Both the position numbers and the translations under genes were made by a program. A stretch of 64,000 nt of DNA from Megascapheus bottae (taxonomy: Eukaryota > Chordata > Mammalia > Rodentia > Geomyidae). Shown here piece after piece: positions 1 through 11,311 of the stretch; positions within the stretch are counted from its first letter, which is position 1; each line of letters begins with the position of its first letter. The notes under the pieces were generated by a model. That model made no database searches, was not told the DNA's origin, and saw only the letters and a program-made list of their open reading frames with translations. The stretch covers positions 9,300,001 through 9,364,000 of the forward strand of contig JANJXV010000013.1 in NCBI GenBank assembly GCA_024803745.1. Direction: 5' to 3'.

Positions 1-625
1 AACACCTCACTTTTACAGAAGGCAGAACAGTCACAAGAAAGCTCTCCCTTTGCTGGCTCTTTTCACATGGTGGGGATGCCTGTACCTCACTACCAAGTTC
101 AAATGCCACTTATAAGATAGCACTTTCCTAAACCAAGATTTGAACTTCTGGAGTTAATGGTGGGGGTCCTTGGTCTCATCTACTTAAAGAGGGCTCTTGT
201 TTTGTTGTAGCTGGAAAAGCCACAGAGAGAGATGAGAAGGAACAAAAGCATTTGCTCTTAACAGAACACCCAGATGCTGTGTATTTGGCTTAGCCTCTGG
301 TCTGACTTCAAACACTAATCTACATTTAAATAAGAAAGGCAACCAGTGAGGAAGGGCAGGTGAAAAGTGTCAAGGGAGGCAGCAGGTAGATGGAATATTT
401 GCATTGGTATTTTGAAGATGAAGAAGGTGAGAAAGAGAAGTTCAGATAATTAAGGTCCTCAAAGGAACAGTTTTCAGGGAAGAGAGGCTAGATGGGCTAG
501 AATTGTAAATGTGATCAGTTTGAAGCACCTGGGAGACTTCCAAGTTGAAAGACTTTTTTGACATCTGGTGCTGAATAAGAGATCCTAAGAATGTTGATTC
601 TGTGGTGATCATTCTCTTCTGAATG
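1..625. other. Unique non-coding DNA
   Basis: No repeat family, exon or RNA gene is recognised here. The only open frame is an antisense one of 68 codons with no recognisable motif. Confidence 0.5.
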
Positions 626-720
626 CATGCTTGCATGCATTCATTCATTCAAGGGAAACGTACACAGTCCTATGTAAAACACGGGGATACAGTGGTGGCA
701 AAATAGATATCCTAGATGCT
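626..720. repeat. Old mammalian repeat fragment, unclassified
   Basis: An ATTC-repeated start is followed by text of the type 'cacggggatacagtggtg', which resembles a common ancient mammalian repeat also seen at 13549-13640 and 23685-23790. I cannot name the family with certainty. Confidence 0.35.
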
Positions 721-843
721 GGTGGTCTTTGACTTTATTTGCCCGATTCTGATTTTTCAATCCCACTAGTTTCTCAAGCCATCTGTCCTTGTTAATACTC
801 TGTCAATGCTCATAAAAAAAATTTTTTTTTAAGAAGGCATCTT

Positions 844-1053
844 GGGCCGGGAGTTTTGGCCTAGTGGTTAAAGTGCTTGCCTAGCATGCACAAAGACCCG
901 GGTTCAATTCCTCCATACCACATAAATAGAAAAAAGCCAGAAATGGTGCTGAGGCTCAAGTGGTAGAGCTCTAGCCTTGAGGAAGTCCAAGGACAGTGCT
1001 CAGGCCCTGAGCTCAAGCCCAGGACTGGCAAAAAAAAAAAAAAAAAAAAAAAA
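844..1053 (+). mobile_element. SINE A (IDL-Geo-like), full length
   Basis: The left monomer is tRNA-Ala/ID-like: 'gtgcttgcctagcatgcac' followed by a B-box-like 'gggttcaattcc'. An A-rich linker joins it to a right monomer with 'ggctcaagtggtagagct' and 'cctgagctcaagccc'. It ends in a 23-base poly(A). A 7-bp target-site duplication 'gcatctt' flanks it at 837-843 and 1054-1060. The long clean tail suggests a fairly young copy. Confidence 0.9.
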
Positions 1054-1060
1054 GCATCTT

Positions 1061-1912
1061 GAGTTGTGGCTGATAGTTAAAGATAGTTCTGAAATGCAAA
1101 CCCTTCACTTTATTCCACCACAGGAATCATCATCTAGTAGTGTTTGTTGTTGTTCTGGTTTCGTTAGGAAAGAATTCAGTCTTTCTGATGATTTTCACAC
1201 AGGGCAAATTCATGAAAAGGTTATTGGAAATGTATCTTTCATTCTCTCACCCCTTGCATTGTCTTCTTGGGATATTCTGATAGATGCTGACTAAGAACTG
1301 CCAATAAGTGTTGATTGGCTTTCTTGGGCAGGTTTCAGGTGTTCTAGAAGAATTATGGATAAAGCATGGAGAGGTGTCTGTCACAAATCAGCAAAGAAAT
1401 TTAAGATGTGTTGATATATTAGGGACAAATTATTTTGTTGTTGTTTTGTTTTTTTCTTTTCCTCCTGAAGAGTTTAGACTTAAGCTAGTCTCTGGTTGCC
1501 AATAGCTTTAAAAATTAAAATGCAGAAGCTATATTAAACTGTAGATACTACAAGGACCATAATGTCCAGGCCTGCACAGTCTTATCACTAACATGGCAGG
1601 AAGCCCAGCTCTCTGGTTCTTAGAGTATTGTAGAAGGGGGAAATTCTCATTTATCTCACCAACTTGATTCAAATTCTGGGCATCTAGTTAACTTCCAAGG
1701 TACTGTCCTGCTGCAGTTACCCAGTACAGAGGTGGCTATAAAGTGCCATAGGGCACTGGGAAGAGTTGCAGAATGCTTTCTGGTATACATGTACCCCTAC
1801 CAATGGTAGAAGAGCTTCTTCCCAAGGGTTACATTTGAGGTAAGTGAGGTGAGCAGCTGGCCATATCACTGGTTACCCAAAAGAAGATTTGTACGTTGGT
1901 TGTTGCTCTGTG
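1061..1912. other. Unique non-coding DNA
   Basis: No recognisable repeat, exon or RNA gene. Short open frames here have no recognisable motifs. Confidence 0.45.
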
Positions 1913-1919
1913 TGTGTGG

Positions 1920-1966
<47 letters not shown>

Positions 1967-2032
1967 CATCCGTCCGTCCATCCGTCTGTCTGTCCATCCG
2001 TCTGTCTGTGTCTCTGTGTGTGTGTGTGTGTG
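1913..2032. repeat. (TG)n microsatellite grading into TCCG/TCTG repeats
   Basis: An almost uninterrupted (TG)n tract runs to 1960. It is followed by tetranucleotide repeats of the TCCA/TCCG/TCTG type and then (TG)n again. It abuts the tail end of the antisense SINE B at 2033, so it probably grew from that SINE's A/CA-rich tail. Several cysteine/valine-rich open frames here are artefacts of the repeat. Confidence 0.95.
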
Positions 2033-2253
2033 CCAGTACTACGATTTGAACTTAGCTTCACGTTCTCCCATGGATTTTTACTCAAGGTTGATGCTCTACC
2101 ATTGAGCTCCACTTCTACTTCTGGCTTTTTGCTGATTAACTGGAGATAAGAGTCTCACTTTTTCTGCCAGTGTTGGCTTTGAACTGCAATCCTCAGATCT
2201 CAGCTCCTTAGTATTTAGGATTACAGACAGGTATGAACCACCACTGCCTACCT
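2033..2253 (-). mobile_element. SINE B (7SL + ID-like composite)
   Basis: Read on the minus strand. The right module is seen as 'gatgctctaccattgagc', the linker as 'ttaactggagataagagtc', and the 7SL part as 'cctcagatctcagctcc'. Moderately diverged. Confidence 0.85.
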
Positions 2254-3620
2254 AGTGTATTGTGTTTTATTCTGCAGTCAAGGAAAGAGGATGATATAGG
2301 TTGGGGTAGGGGAAATATAATAGAAGCAGACACTTACACAAGCTAAGAAAGTGAAAGTCTGACTGGGCCCTGAATTGTGGTCCCTCAAAGAGTTCTAGGG
2401 GACCAAAGGCTGGAGGAATGAAGATATGTTGGGAAGTCATGGCCAAGATATCAAAAAAGTTGATTTCAGAAAAAAAAATACTGAAACTGAGGTTCAGAAA
2501 AGGAACTTGGAGAGATGACTTTAAATCCTTAAGAAATCAGACTGGCTAGATCTACCTTTCATGTGTTTAAGTATCATGACTGACTATAACATGGAATTAA
2601 ATTGTAGGAATAGGACAATGGAAAATAGGAAAATACTAGAAATACAGTATTCTGGGAAGATAAGTGGATAGGTGAGATAAATGGGAAGGAGTAAAAGAAG
2701 ATGAGTTTGTGTTCAGCTTATTTCTGTATGTCTTGAATTTTAATATATGAATAGTATTATTTTTAAGGTAAAAGAATTTTTGGAAACAGATGGGACATTT
2801 TTTTTAATGTAAGTTTACAACACAGCAAAGAATAACCTCAGCTGGCTGCATAGATATTTCTCAGATGAGTTGGAATTGAAAAGGAACAGTGTCTTTGTGT
2901 TAATGTAGTTGCTCTAAATAATTGGAGTTTGGGGTGATGGGAAATATGAGTGATTTTATAGCATTTTTTCTCTTTCTCTTTTGTATTGTCTGAATGTTTT
3001 AAATTTCTATAATAAATGTGTACTTTTTAAGTAATAAAAATAGATATACCAAAAATATTTTAAGGAAGAGTTACAAAGGCAGGAAGGAAAAAGATGGGCG
3101 CCGTACCATAGCCCAGAGCTGGAGAGGCCAGTGGCCGTCCCTGATAGTGAGCTGAGAATTTAAACATCAGGTAGAAGCCAGAGAAGAGTATGTGAGTGGG
3201 ATCTTTACTGAGTCTCTGAGAGTGTGGTCAGCAAGACAAGTGCCTCTGGGAAGCAGAGGCTGGGAGAACTTGTCAAAGGTCAAGAGAGGAATGACCTGAT
3301 TTCCACCTCTTGCCTTGCTGTTCTGCTCTGTCCTATCATCTTAGATTAGCGAAGGTGACATTGCAGTAGACACTACACATAGACACTAATGGATTGGTTA
3401 GACTGACCCAGAAGACTCAAGTGCCCCTCTGTTTTAAGGTCAGTGATTCTCTAAGACTTTACCTGAGCTGTTCTTCAAGGGACCAGGGGGACTTAGCCCT
3501 AACTCTCGGAGCTCCTTGGACCTCCTCTAGAAACTCTGAGATCCTGCGAAACACAGTGTGAATGCTAGATTTAAAACTGGTTCTGAAAGACTATCCAAAA
3601 AGATAAAACAAATTGTCCAA
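2254..3620. other. Non-coding DNA with no recognised element
   Basis: AT-rich with no coding potential and no repeat that I can name. Diverged repeats could be hidden here. Confidence 0.4.
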
Positions 3621-3740
3621 GCCAGGCCTGGCGGTGCATACCCCTCATGGTGGCACCTGAGAGGCTGAGGCAAAACTGAAAGTCCATGGCCATCCTAGAC
3701 TTTATAGTAAGGCCCTACCTCCAAACACTCACATATTAAA
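3621..3740 (+). mobile_element. B1-like 7SL monomer SINE
   Basis: The copy starts 'gccaggcctggcggtgcata' and continues with 'gaggctgaggc' and 'tagtaaggccctacctc'. This is the classic B1/Alu-monomer order, with no ID-like right module. It is old and lacks a clean tail. Confidence 0.75.
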
Positions 3741-4590
3741 AATAATTAGAGACATCAGAAAAGTGGGGGAGAGGTATGGAGGAAGGGAGAAGGTAAAAGG
3801 AGGAAAGAAGAGGGATCCACAGTAATCCTGTGGATTACAGATTTCCAGGACGGTGGTAGACCCTCTTCTACTCAGAGAAATGTGCCCTGTGCACCAGATG
3901 AGTCTAAAAGCAGTGTGTGTGCACTTGTCATCCGCACCCTTTCTGATCCCACTGGACCACAGGCAAGAGTATTATTCACATCTTACAGCAGTTTTTGTGA
4001 TGCTGTCTTAACCCCCCAAAAGCCCAACATTTAAAATAAAATTTTAATTAAGCTTTCATAATATTTTCCACAGAACAACTTAGGACTTCTTCAGGACATT
4101 TTGTTCTTTGACAAAAACATTCCACCAAGGGGAAAAAAGCCTACAATTATACCCACAAAGAGAATAGGATCTCTAGCCCAAGCCTCTAAGAGCCCAAGCC
4201 CACGGTTAACAAGGGTTCTGCCTTCATGAGGCCTGAGAATAGCATCCACAGCTATGCCAACTACAGTACAAATTACAAGGTTCCCATCAGTCTTGCCATG
4301 CAGGGGCCAAGAAGAGACAATGATGTCACAAACTGACATCTGTAAGAGAGTCTGCTATTGCATGCCAATCAAGGTGTTAGCTTTTCTTTTTAACTTCTAC
4401 CACATCCTCAATTAAGGCTACTTTGAAATGAATACTTCATTTCAAGTAGAGAAAATGCAGACACTTCTACAATTGAACAGTGAATGTCTCTGTTTAACAA
4501 TTACAAAAATACTTAGAAGGCTAAGTTCTGATGGGCTATGTGAACTGTGTGTCATTAGCTTCATTTCATGGGTAAGAAATTGAGATTTGA
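3741..4590. other. Non-coding DNA; weak antisense ORF only
   Basis: No repeat is recognised. An antisense 82-codon frame (4091-4339) reads as a hydrophobic small protein but matches nothing I know (see rejected items). Confidence 0.35.
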
Positions 4591-4854
4591 GCTGGGTGCC
4601 AGTGGCTCATGTCTGTAAACCTAGCTATGCAGGGGGCTGAGATCAGAGAATCATAGTTTGGAGCAAATTTCAGTTCAAGGCCAATCCAGGCAAAAAAAAA
4701 AAAACAATTGGAAAGACATCTCAAAACAAAATAGCAGCAATAAAAAATCTTGGATGTGGTGCATGTATCTATAATCCCATCTCTATGGCATAAGGATTGC
4801 AGTCCCAAACCAGCCAGATTAGAAACACAAGGCCCTATTTAAAAACTAATAATA
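4591..4854 (+). mobile_element. Composite 7SL-7SL-ID SINE, 5' part (interrupted)
   Basis: A first 7SL unit ('gctgggtgccagtggctcat'), an internal A-tract, and a second 7SL unit ('tggtgcatgtatctataatc', then 'aaggccctattt') are visible. The ID-like third unit is displaced to 5047-5145 by a nested SINE A. It is an older trimeric composite and more diverged than its guest. Confidence 0.7.
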
Positions 4855-5044
4855 GAGCCAGAAGTTTGGTCTAGTGGTAGAGTGCTTGCCTAGCATGCAC
4901 AAAGACCCAGGTTCGATACCTCAGTACCACAGACATGGAAAAAAGTCAGAAGTGGTGCTGTGGCTCAAGTGGTAGAGCTCTACCCTTGAGAAAGTCCAAG
5001 CACAGTGCTCAGGCTCTGAATTCAAGTCCCAGGACTGGGAAAAA
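4855..5044 (+). mobile_element. SINE A inserted inside an older SINE
   Basis: Both monomers and the A-rich linker are present. The near-repeats 'aaaaactaataatag' (4841-4855) and 'aaaaactagtaataag' at the right end mark the target-site duplication within the host SINE's A-rich linker. Confidence 0.88.
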
Positions 5045-5145
5045 AAACTAGTAATAAGAAAAGGCTGATTGTGGCTTCAACAGTAATATACTTGCCTAGG
5101 AAGCAAAAAGCTCTGAGTTCAAACTCTAGTACTACCAAAAATAAA
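5045..5145 (+). mobile_element. Composite 7SL-7SL-ID SINE, 3' part
   Basis: An ID-like monomer ('atacttgcctaggaagc', then 'ctgagttcaaactctagtac') continues the element that begins at 4591. Confidence 0.7.
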
Positions 5146-5395
5146 GGATATTTTTCTGTCATAAGAGAATTACTCAGTCCCACGCTCCAACTAGATATTC
5201 TCTTAAACCATTGCTACTTGAGCAAGAGTTACAGGTAAGCTGTACCTAATTACCTGAATGCTTGGAAAGCTTTCAACAAGTGACTTGTGTGAATCACATA
5301 TTTCTCCATACCAATAGCACTTCTGGGGAACTTAAGTCCTCAGAGGTTCTCTCTCATAGAAAGAGCTTAAGATGGGCAGTCAGGTGGCCTAAACT
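5146..5395. other. Unique non-coding DNA
   Basis: No recognised feature. Confidence 0.4.
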
Positions 5396-5695
5396 CTACG
5401 CCTATTCTGCCTCTCACTTGTCCCTTGACCTGGGATGACTCATTTTGCATTTGTTCTTTAGTTTGTGTACTTGTAAGACAAGGTAGTGGGACATGATGCT
5501 GCTAAGAGCCCTATCAGCTCTAAAGTCTGGGATTATAAATTCCAGAAGGCTAAAAGGAAGCCACTAGTGTGGGGCTTCTCTCGCCATGGTGGTGGCCTGA
5601 ATGAGTTCAGGTCTCTGGCTGAATAATATAGTGATCACACTGTCCTCTGAGACCCAAGCCAGTGCTCAATAAATATTTATCAGTTCCAATGATCT
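5396..5695 (+). repeat. Possible MIR fragments
   Basis: 'ctcacttgtcccttgacctg' resembles the MIR core. 'gtgctcaataaatatttatc' at 5665-5685 resembles a MIR or L2 3' end. The middle is poorly conserved. Confidence 0.35.
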
Positions 5696-7311
5696 TAATT
5701 TTGGTGATCACTCTCCATGAGGTCTGAGATTCAGGGACAGGGAGGCATTTGTATTCCCAGAAGGCTACAGAAAATGCCTTTCAACTCTTACCTTTTAGGC
5801 CAGCTAACTCTTTGAGGTAGAACTTGCCCTGTTCTGGAATGTTTTCCAGAATTCCCAACTTGAAGGTGACAATAGTACTTTCCCCAAATTGTGATAGTCA
5901 AACATGTCTCCAAACATTGCCCAGTGCACCCTGGGAAGCAAAATGACCTCCTGAGAACCACAGACTAAGAGAGTAGAACAATGTTCAGGTACCTTCCTAT
6001 CCTAAGGCAGGAAATACCTCTTTGTTCCCACCCCCAATAATGCTCACACAGTCCTAACCTTGTCCATCTTATCCCGCAATCTTCTTTGCGTTCATTCACT
6101 CGGCAAACTTGTTCTGTGTGCCTTTTGTACACCTGGATGGGCAGAGGATTCTGAGAAAGCAGGGGCAAGTTCCTGCCTCTACATCAGCTTCTTTCCCCTG
6201 CTCTGTTTCTGAGAGTGAGTGCATGCTGCAGCCTTCCTGGTACCTGTGAGAACACGGATTGTCCTGCTGATGGTCCATCCTGGCCTGGGCCTGTCTCACT
6301 GGGAGAACCCTTGGATCTGTGGATCTGCTGGGATCTCTGGCTTGGAAACAGGATGGGGGTGGGGGACAAGGGAGTTCTTCCCTTCTTCAGCCACAGCTCC
6401 TTCCTGTCTTTATGTAGGTCTCCAGCAGGTAAGCATGCATTTTCTGAGCTCCTCTTGTGTGCAAAGACTTGTGTTCTCTGTACTTTTTCATCTCTTTATT
6501 TTTAATTGCACTGAGTAAGTACGTCAGCCCCTCCTCTGCATTGGTTGCCATGCTCACAAGACCAGTCATAGCCTGCAGAAATGAGGGGTTTTCATTACGT
6601 CATCAATCACCCATATAAATGTCCCTTCTGTGACCTTCCCAGCTCTTCTCTCTCTTTCTGTCTCCCACTTTTCTCAATGCCTCTTTTTGGTCACTAATTC
6701 CTTTTCCCCTCTGACTTCCTCCATCCTTCACCCCCACCCCCTGTCAGCAGGGTCCTTTTGCTCTGGCCAGCTGAATGGCTTCCCAGGGTGGCTGGATCTC
6801 AATCAGGTAGCTGTCATCCTGGCTTCCTCCTGGTAGGGGAATGACAGTCATTTAAGGGGTCTGCTGGGGCTATTTGACAGGAACTGGCTGAGCTTGGCGA
6901 TAAGTAAGAAAGATCACCCCTTCCTCGGGATGGTGGAAGGATATGGGGCCCATAAATCATCCACCAAGAGCCCATGGAGAAGCCCAGGGCTCTGCTCTGC
7001 TCCATGGAGAAATTCCTAGCCGTGGAGAGGGATGAAAGTCAGTGCTCTGAGGACAGGCTGCCAGATACTCTCAGGGCAGGATCCTCTCTCCTCCCTGTTG
7101 GAAGAAAAATTGCTGCTGAGTTTTATTCCTGGTATATCCTTCAAAAATGAATGGAACCTTAGGGTTTTGTTTTGTTTTAAGAGTTGGGCCATGGTGGCCA
7201 GAAGCCTCACATCTCAGCCAACGTGGTATGTGGAGTCTGGGGGTGGAAAAGAAGCAGGCCTGACATTTCCTGACTCTGAGTAAGGACTTGGGAACCTAAG
7301 TTCTTACTGTC
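5696..7311. other. Unique non-coding DNA
   Basis: About 1.6 kb without a recognised repeat. Short frames on both strands around 6100-6800 overlap one another and show no protein motif. No CpG island. Confidence 0.45.
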
Positions 7312-7465
7312 CAGATAAACTTGATCATGTCCCTTTACTTCCTTGAGGCTCAGTTTCACCTTCCATGAAATGGAGGTAACACTAAAAGCCCTTACATCCC
7401 ACAGAACAGCACAGCCAATTAAGACCTGCTTGCAGAGATGCCTGAAGTACTCAGCACAGAGCAGT
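7312..7465 (+). repeat. MIR
   Basis: The typical MIR order is visible: 'ttgaggctcagtttcacctt', then 'atgaaatggaggtaacac', then 'gtactcagcacagagcag'. Diverged. Confidence 0.6.
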
Positions 7466-8581
7466 GCTGGCCCCAAGTTGCTTTCTTTGCTTCCTACTTT
7501 CCTCAATGTACCCACCCAAATCAGTAAATGCAAAGTAGCCAAACTTTGTTCCTAATCCTAGAGGGATTCTAACTTCTTCCACTTCAGCCTAATACCTCTC
7601 TCTTGGTACTAGCAAGGCCTAGAAACAGCTCCCTTTCCTTCTGCTAGTGTAATATAGCTGTTTAATAGCTGTTAAGATGCTCTGTTCAGTAGATCAAGTT
7701 CACTATGAGGTGATATGATTTCTCCCCATAAAAGGCGGGATTTCTCACAATGAAAAGTGTTTCCAGAGTGAATAGTCATCAGTAGGGCATCCTGGAAGGG
7801 AGACTTCCTGGATAAGAGAAGGCCACTTGTCACAAATACCTAATCATTCTTGTCCCATTTTAGTGCTATTTCCCTGTTTCCTTTGCCCTCTAACTTGGAA
7901 GGTACTCTCTGAGCTCAGATTCCCACACCAAGCCCTTCTGGAGATAGAGCTGAACAACCTGGAAGCCTGGTTTGGAGGAGTTCTAAATTACTCAGTCCTC
8001 TAGGGTCCTCTGCTCCTCCGGGGGTTCTGGGGTTTCTAAGACAGCCAAACATCTCAGATGAAATAGATTGGTCTATTTGGACAAGAACAACTTAATGATC
8101 TAAGAAGTCGAGAACACAAGCAAGAGGGAAGACAAAAAGTGTTCTACTCCGCTTTCAGACAGAAAGCAATTGATTGAAGGTGAGGAAAGATAGCAGTCCC
8201 AGGAAAAACCAATCCACCCCTTAAAGGGAACAATTAGTCTACCTCCCAGAAAACATTGAAAAGCAATGCATCTGGCAGGGAGAGGAGGCCTGAGGAAAGG
8301 CAGCAATTCTGGAAGATGCCTGTACCTTGCTCCTCTGCTAGACTCTCAGTTCTCTGTTGGCAGATTTGGTCTTCCATTTGTAATCCTTAAGGTAATAAAG
8401 ACAAAGAGGAAACTCTGGATCTCAAAGAGAGATCTCAGTAGTTATTCTGGGTGCCTGTGCAGAGATTGTCAATGAAGCTAATGGTGACTTAATTTCTGAA
8501 GATGGGATAGCAAAAATACTTTTGTGTTTAAAGAAATATGAATCTCTTATGAAATAAGGGAAAGCTTGCTTATCATATTTA
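7466..8581. other. Unique non-coding DNA
   Basis: No repeat or exon recognised. Confidence 0.45.
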
Positions 8582-8801
8582 TTTTGTTTTATTCTGATAC
8601 TAGGGCTTGAACTCACAGGCTTACTCTCTTGCTTGGCCTTTCTGCTCAAGGCTGCTATTTTATCACCTGAGTTGTGCCTGCAAGTCTAGTCTTTTGCCAG
8701 TTATAGATAATTCAGATTTGTCTACTGGTTCTGTTTTCAAATCCTGATCCTCAACTCTCAGCCTCCTGAGTTGCTAGGTTACAGATGTGAGGCAATGGCT
8801 A
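8582..8801 (-). mobile_element. SINE B, old copy
   Basis: Antisense ID-like module ('actagggcttgaactcac', then 'tatcacctgag') and 7SL part ('actctcagcctcctgagttg'). Confidence 0.75.
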
Positions 8802-8856
8802 CTTGCTCACAGCAAAGTCTTCAGAGGAAATATGGGAATTTAATGAAATGACCACT

Positions 8857-9093
8857 TTTTATTTTTTATCAGTCGTGAGGCTTGAACTCTGGGCCTGGGC
8901 ACTGTCTCTGAGCTCTTCAGCTCAAGGCTAGTACTCTCCACTTTGAGCCACAGCACCACTTCTAGTTTTCTGGTGGTTAATTGGAGATAAGAATCTTACA
9001 GACTTTTGTGCCCAGACTGGCTTTGAATCACAATCCTCAGATCTCAGCCTCCTGAGTAGCTAGGATTACAGGTGTGAATCACCAGAGCCTGGC
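8857..9093 (-). mobile_element. SINE B with 12-bp TSD
   Basis: Full-length antisense composite containing 'gttaattggagataagaatc' and 'ctcagcctcctgagtagcta'. A perfect 12-bp target-site duplication, 'gaaatgaccact', lies at 8845-8856 and 9094-9105. Confidence 0.93.
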
Positions 9094-9105
9094 GAAATGA
9101 CCACT

Positions 9106-9885
9106 ATTTTATGATAAATTTCTCCAGATTCTTTTTTATTGTAATTAATAAAAGGGTTACATTATACTCACCAGATATCTCCGGATTCTTTAGGGCATTG
9201 ATTCTCAAACTTTAGGCTACACCCATACTACGTGGGGGTACTTATTAAACTCATAGGATCAGAATGGATCCTGACATGGAACTCAGAAAACTGTGTTAAG
9301 TAGTTCCCAGGTAATATCCATGTATCACTACTCCTGCTATCCTATCTGTGGGTTGAGGGGGAAAGATTCCTGCCCTTTTGCTATGTAGGGTTGTTGCTCT
9401 GGAACATCACCCAGGTACCCAAGGCACTCACTTATTGCCCCAGATGCTAGGAAAAGAATTCCAGCATCACAGAGACTTTTTTCCATTGGGAATTGTCTTC
9501 CCCTTTGCTTAGCCCAAGGATAAGCCTTCTCTCTGGGGGAAGCCTATACCCAACAATTCTACTGTGGGAAAGATGGGGGTGGGAGTGGAAATTGTACAGA
9601 GGCACAGCCTTTCTTCTTAGTCTGAGACACTTCAGGAAAGCCAGTTCAGCTCAAAACTCTTGATGAGACTGGCTAAGACTTGTGTTTTTGTAACTTCAAG
9701 TTAGTCCTCTGCCCCATCCTGCCTCGTTACACCCCTATAGGGGTGCTCAGGAGACCAGGAAACCTCCTGTCAGCAAATTTCTGTCTTTAAATTTGTTTCC
9801 CAGGGAAACTGGCCTGGGCATACTTCAGACAAGTGTGAGAAGTGGATATCACAAGACACACAGTCATAAGATTACACAAGCTTAG
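9106..9885. other. Unique non-coding DNA
   Basis: No recognised feature. Confidence 0.4.
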
Positions 9886-10135
9886 ATGTAATAATAATAA
9901 CAATCAGAACTAGTATTTATTCGGCTCTATTTTAATTGCTTTATATTTAGTTTTCCTTAAATCTTTACAACAACCTTATTACTATCCCCACATCACCAGT
10001 GAGAGTACAGAGACATAAGATAATTTAGCAATTTTCCCAGGGTCACATAGCTACTGAAGTGGCAGAACTGGAGTTCAGACACATATGCATCTGTTCCTAA
10101 TAGACTTTTTGCTGCATTAGTTTATTATTTCTTGG
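9886..10135 (-). repeat. MIR, near full length
   Basis: Reverse MIR order: 'aataataataacaatcagaa', 'aaatctttacaacaacc', 'gggtcacatagctactgaag', then 'gagttcagacac'. Confidence 0.75.
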
Positions 10136-10139
10136 GACC

Positions 10140-10310
10140 AAATTGAGATCTTTTCCATGTACTACCTATTTAACCTTCCTACAAGTAAACTCAACTCAGT
10201 TTCCTTATCTGCTGAATGAGTCCGTCACATCTATATTGCAGGACTCTTAGGAAGCTGAACTGCATTTCAGTTGTGTCTAGGAGCAAAGCCTGGTGATGGT
10301 AGAACCTTGA
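10140..10310 (+). repeat. Possible second MIR
   Basis: 'caactcagtttccttatctg' followed by 'aatgag' matches the MIR centre; the flanks are weak. It lies head to head with the MIR at 9886. Confidence 0.45.
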
Positions 10311-10542
10311 GAGGAGCTAAAGAAACCCTCCTCGGAGATACAGAAAAGAAGTGAGCTCTCCTACAGGAAGCCCTGAGCTGGCTGAGGTTCATAAAAGGTC
10401 ATAGAATGGCCAAGGAAGTGAGAAGCATTAGTGTGGAGAGGAGATGAGTATGTGGAGGGGTTGTGGGGGAGAAAACAGATGCATTCACACGAATCTGCAA
10501 CTATCGGGAAGTTAAGAACATTGCTTTAGAAATGGACAGTAA

Positions 10543-10740
10543 GGGGCCAGGAGTTTGGCCTAGTGGTTAAAGTGCTTGCCTAGCATGCACAAAGACCCGG
10601 GTTCAATTCCTCGGTACCACATACATAGAAAAAAGCCGGAAGTGGTGCTGAGGCTCAAGTGGTAGAGCTCTACCCTTGAGAAAGTACAAGTATAAGGCTC
10701 ATGCCCTGAGCTCAAGCCCAGGACTGGCAAAAAAAAAAAA
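10543..10740 (+). mobile_element. SINE A, full length
   Basis: Left ID-like and right monomers are complete, with an 11-base A tail. The imperfect flanks 'ggacagtaa' (10534-10542) and 'ggatggtaa' (10741-10749) are a likely target-site duplication with two changes. Confidence 0.9.
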
Positions 10741-11311
10741 GGATGGTAAATCTGAGATTCTTTTTTTGGGAGGACAGTGATCTGATGACCACCACTAACT
10801 CATACAATCCTCTGCCCAAACTCCCAGCGTTGGTTGAGAGAGTTTGATTGAGGCCCTTTCACAAAATAGCTGTTAGATCCAGGCAATGCCCTGATGGTGA
10901 CTCATTTGGAAATGAGAATGAAAATCAGGACTTAGATCTCCATCAGACTCTACATCAGACACTAGGTACCTACCTTCATGAGTCTTTGGCCTGCCCTTAA
11001 TTTAGGAATAACTTCTAGCCCTACGTGGTTTGTGGAGAGAAACCACAAACCACAAACTCACTGACAGAAGCATCTTCCCCTGAATGTCATAAGATTGGTT
11101 TTTAGAACTTTTAGGCCTGCTTAATTCTAATTTCTCATCTCTTGTTTTAGCCTACATTCTCCCCTTGTCGGCCTTCTCATTTACCAGTTACCTTTGTCTT
11201 AAACCCATGAGCATTTATCTTGAAGCATCCTCAAGAGCAAGAACATTATTACTCTTACTATCTTCCCTTGTTCTTTTCTTCTTTTTCTTTGGATTTTTGG
11301 GGGAGAGGGGA
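10741..11311. other. Unique DNA with a perfect hairpin
   Basis: No repeat recognised. The stretch contains the inverted repeat at 11025-11053, listed separately. Confidence 0.4.
11025..11053. repeat. Perfect 11-bp inverted repeat, 7-base loop
   Basis: The left arm GTGGTTTGTGG (11025-11035) is exactly complementary to CCACAAACCAC (11043-11053); the loop is AGAGAAA. The right side also carries two ACCACA cores (11042-11047 and 11049-11054), which is the RUNX-type core. Confidence 0.85.

Noticed and set aside
1849..2149. Cysteine/valine-rich proteins
   Set aside because: Artefacts of the (TG)n microsatellite. The same applies near 22218, 50880 and 59446.
4091..4339. 82-codon antisense frame with a hydrophobic C-terminus, possibly a small membrane-protein retropseudogene
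   Set aside because: It matches no protein I know, has no poly(A) tail or target duplication on the expected side, and is short enough to arise by chance. A protein search would settle it.
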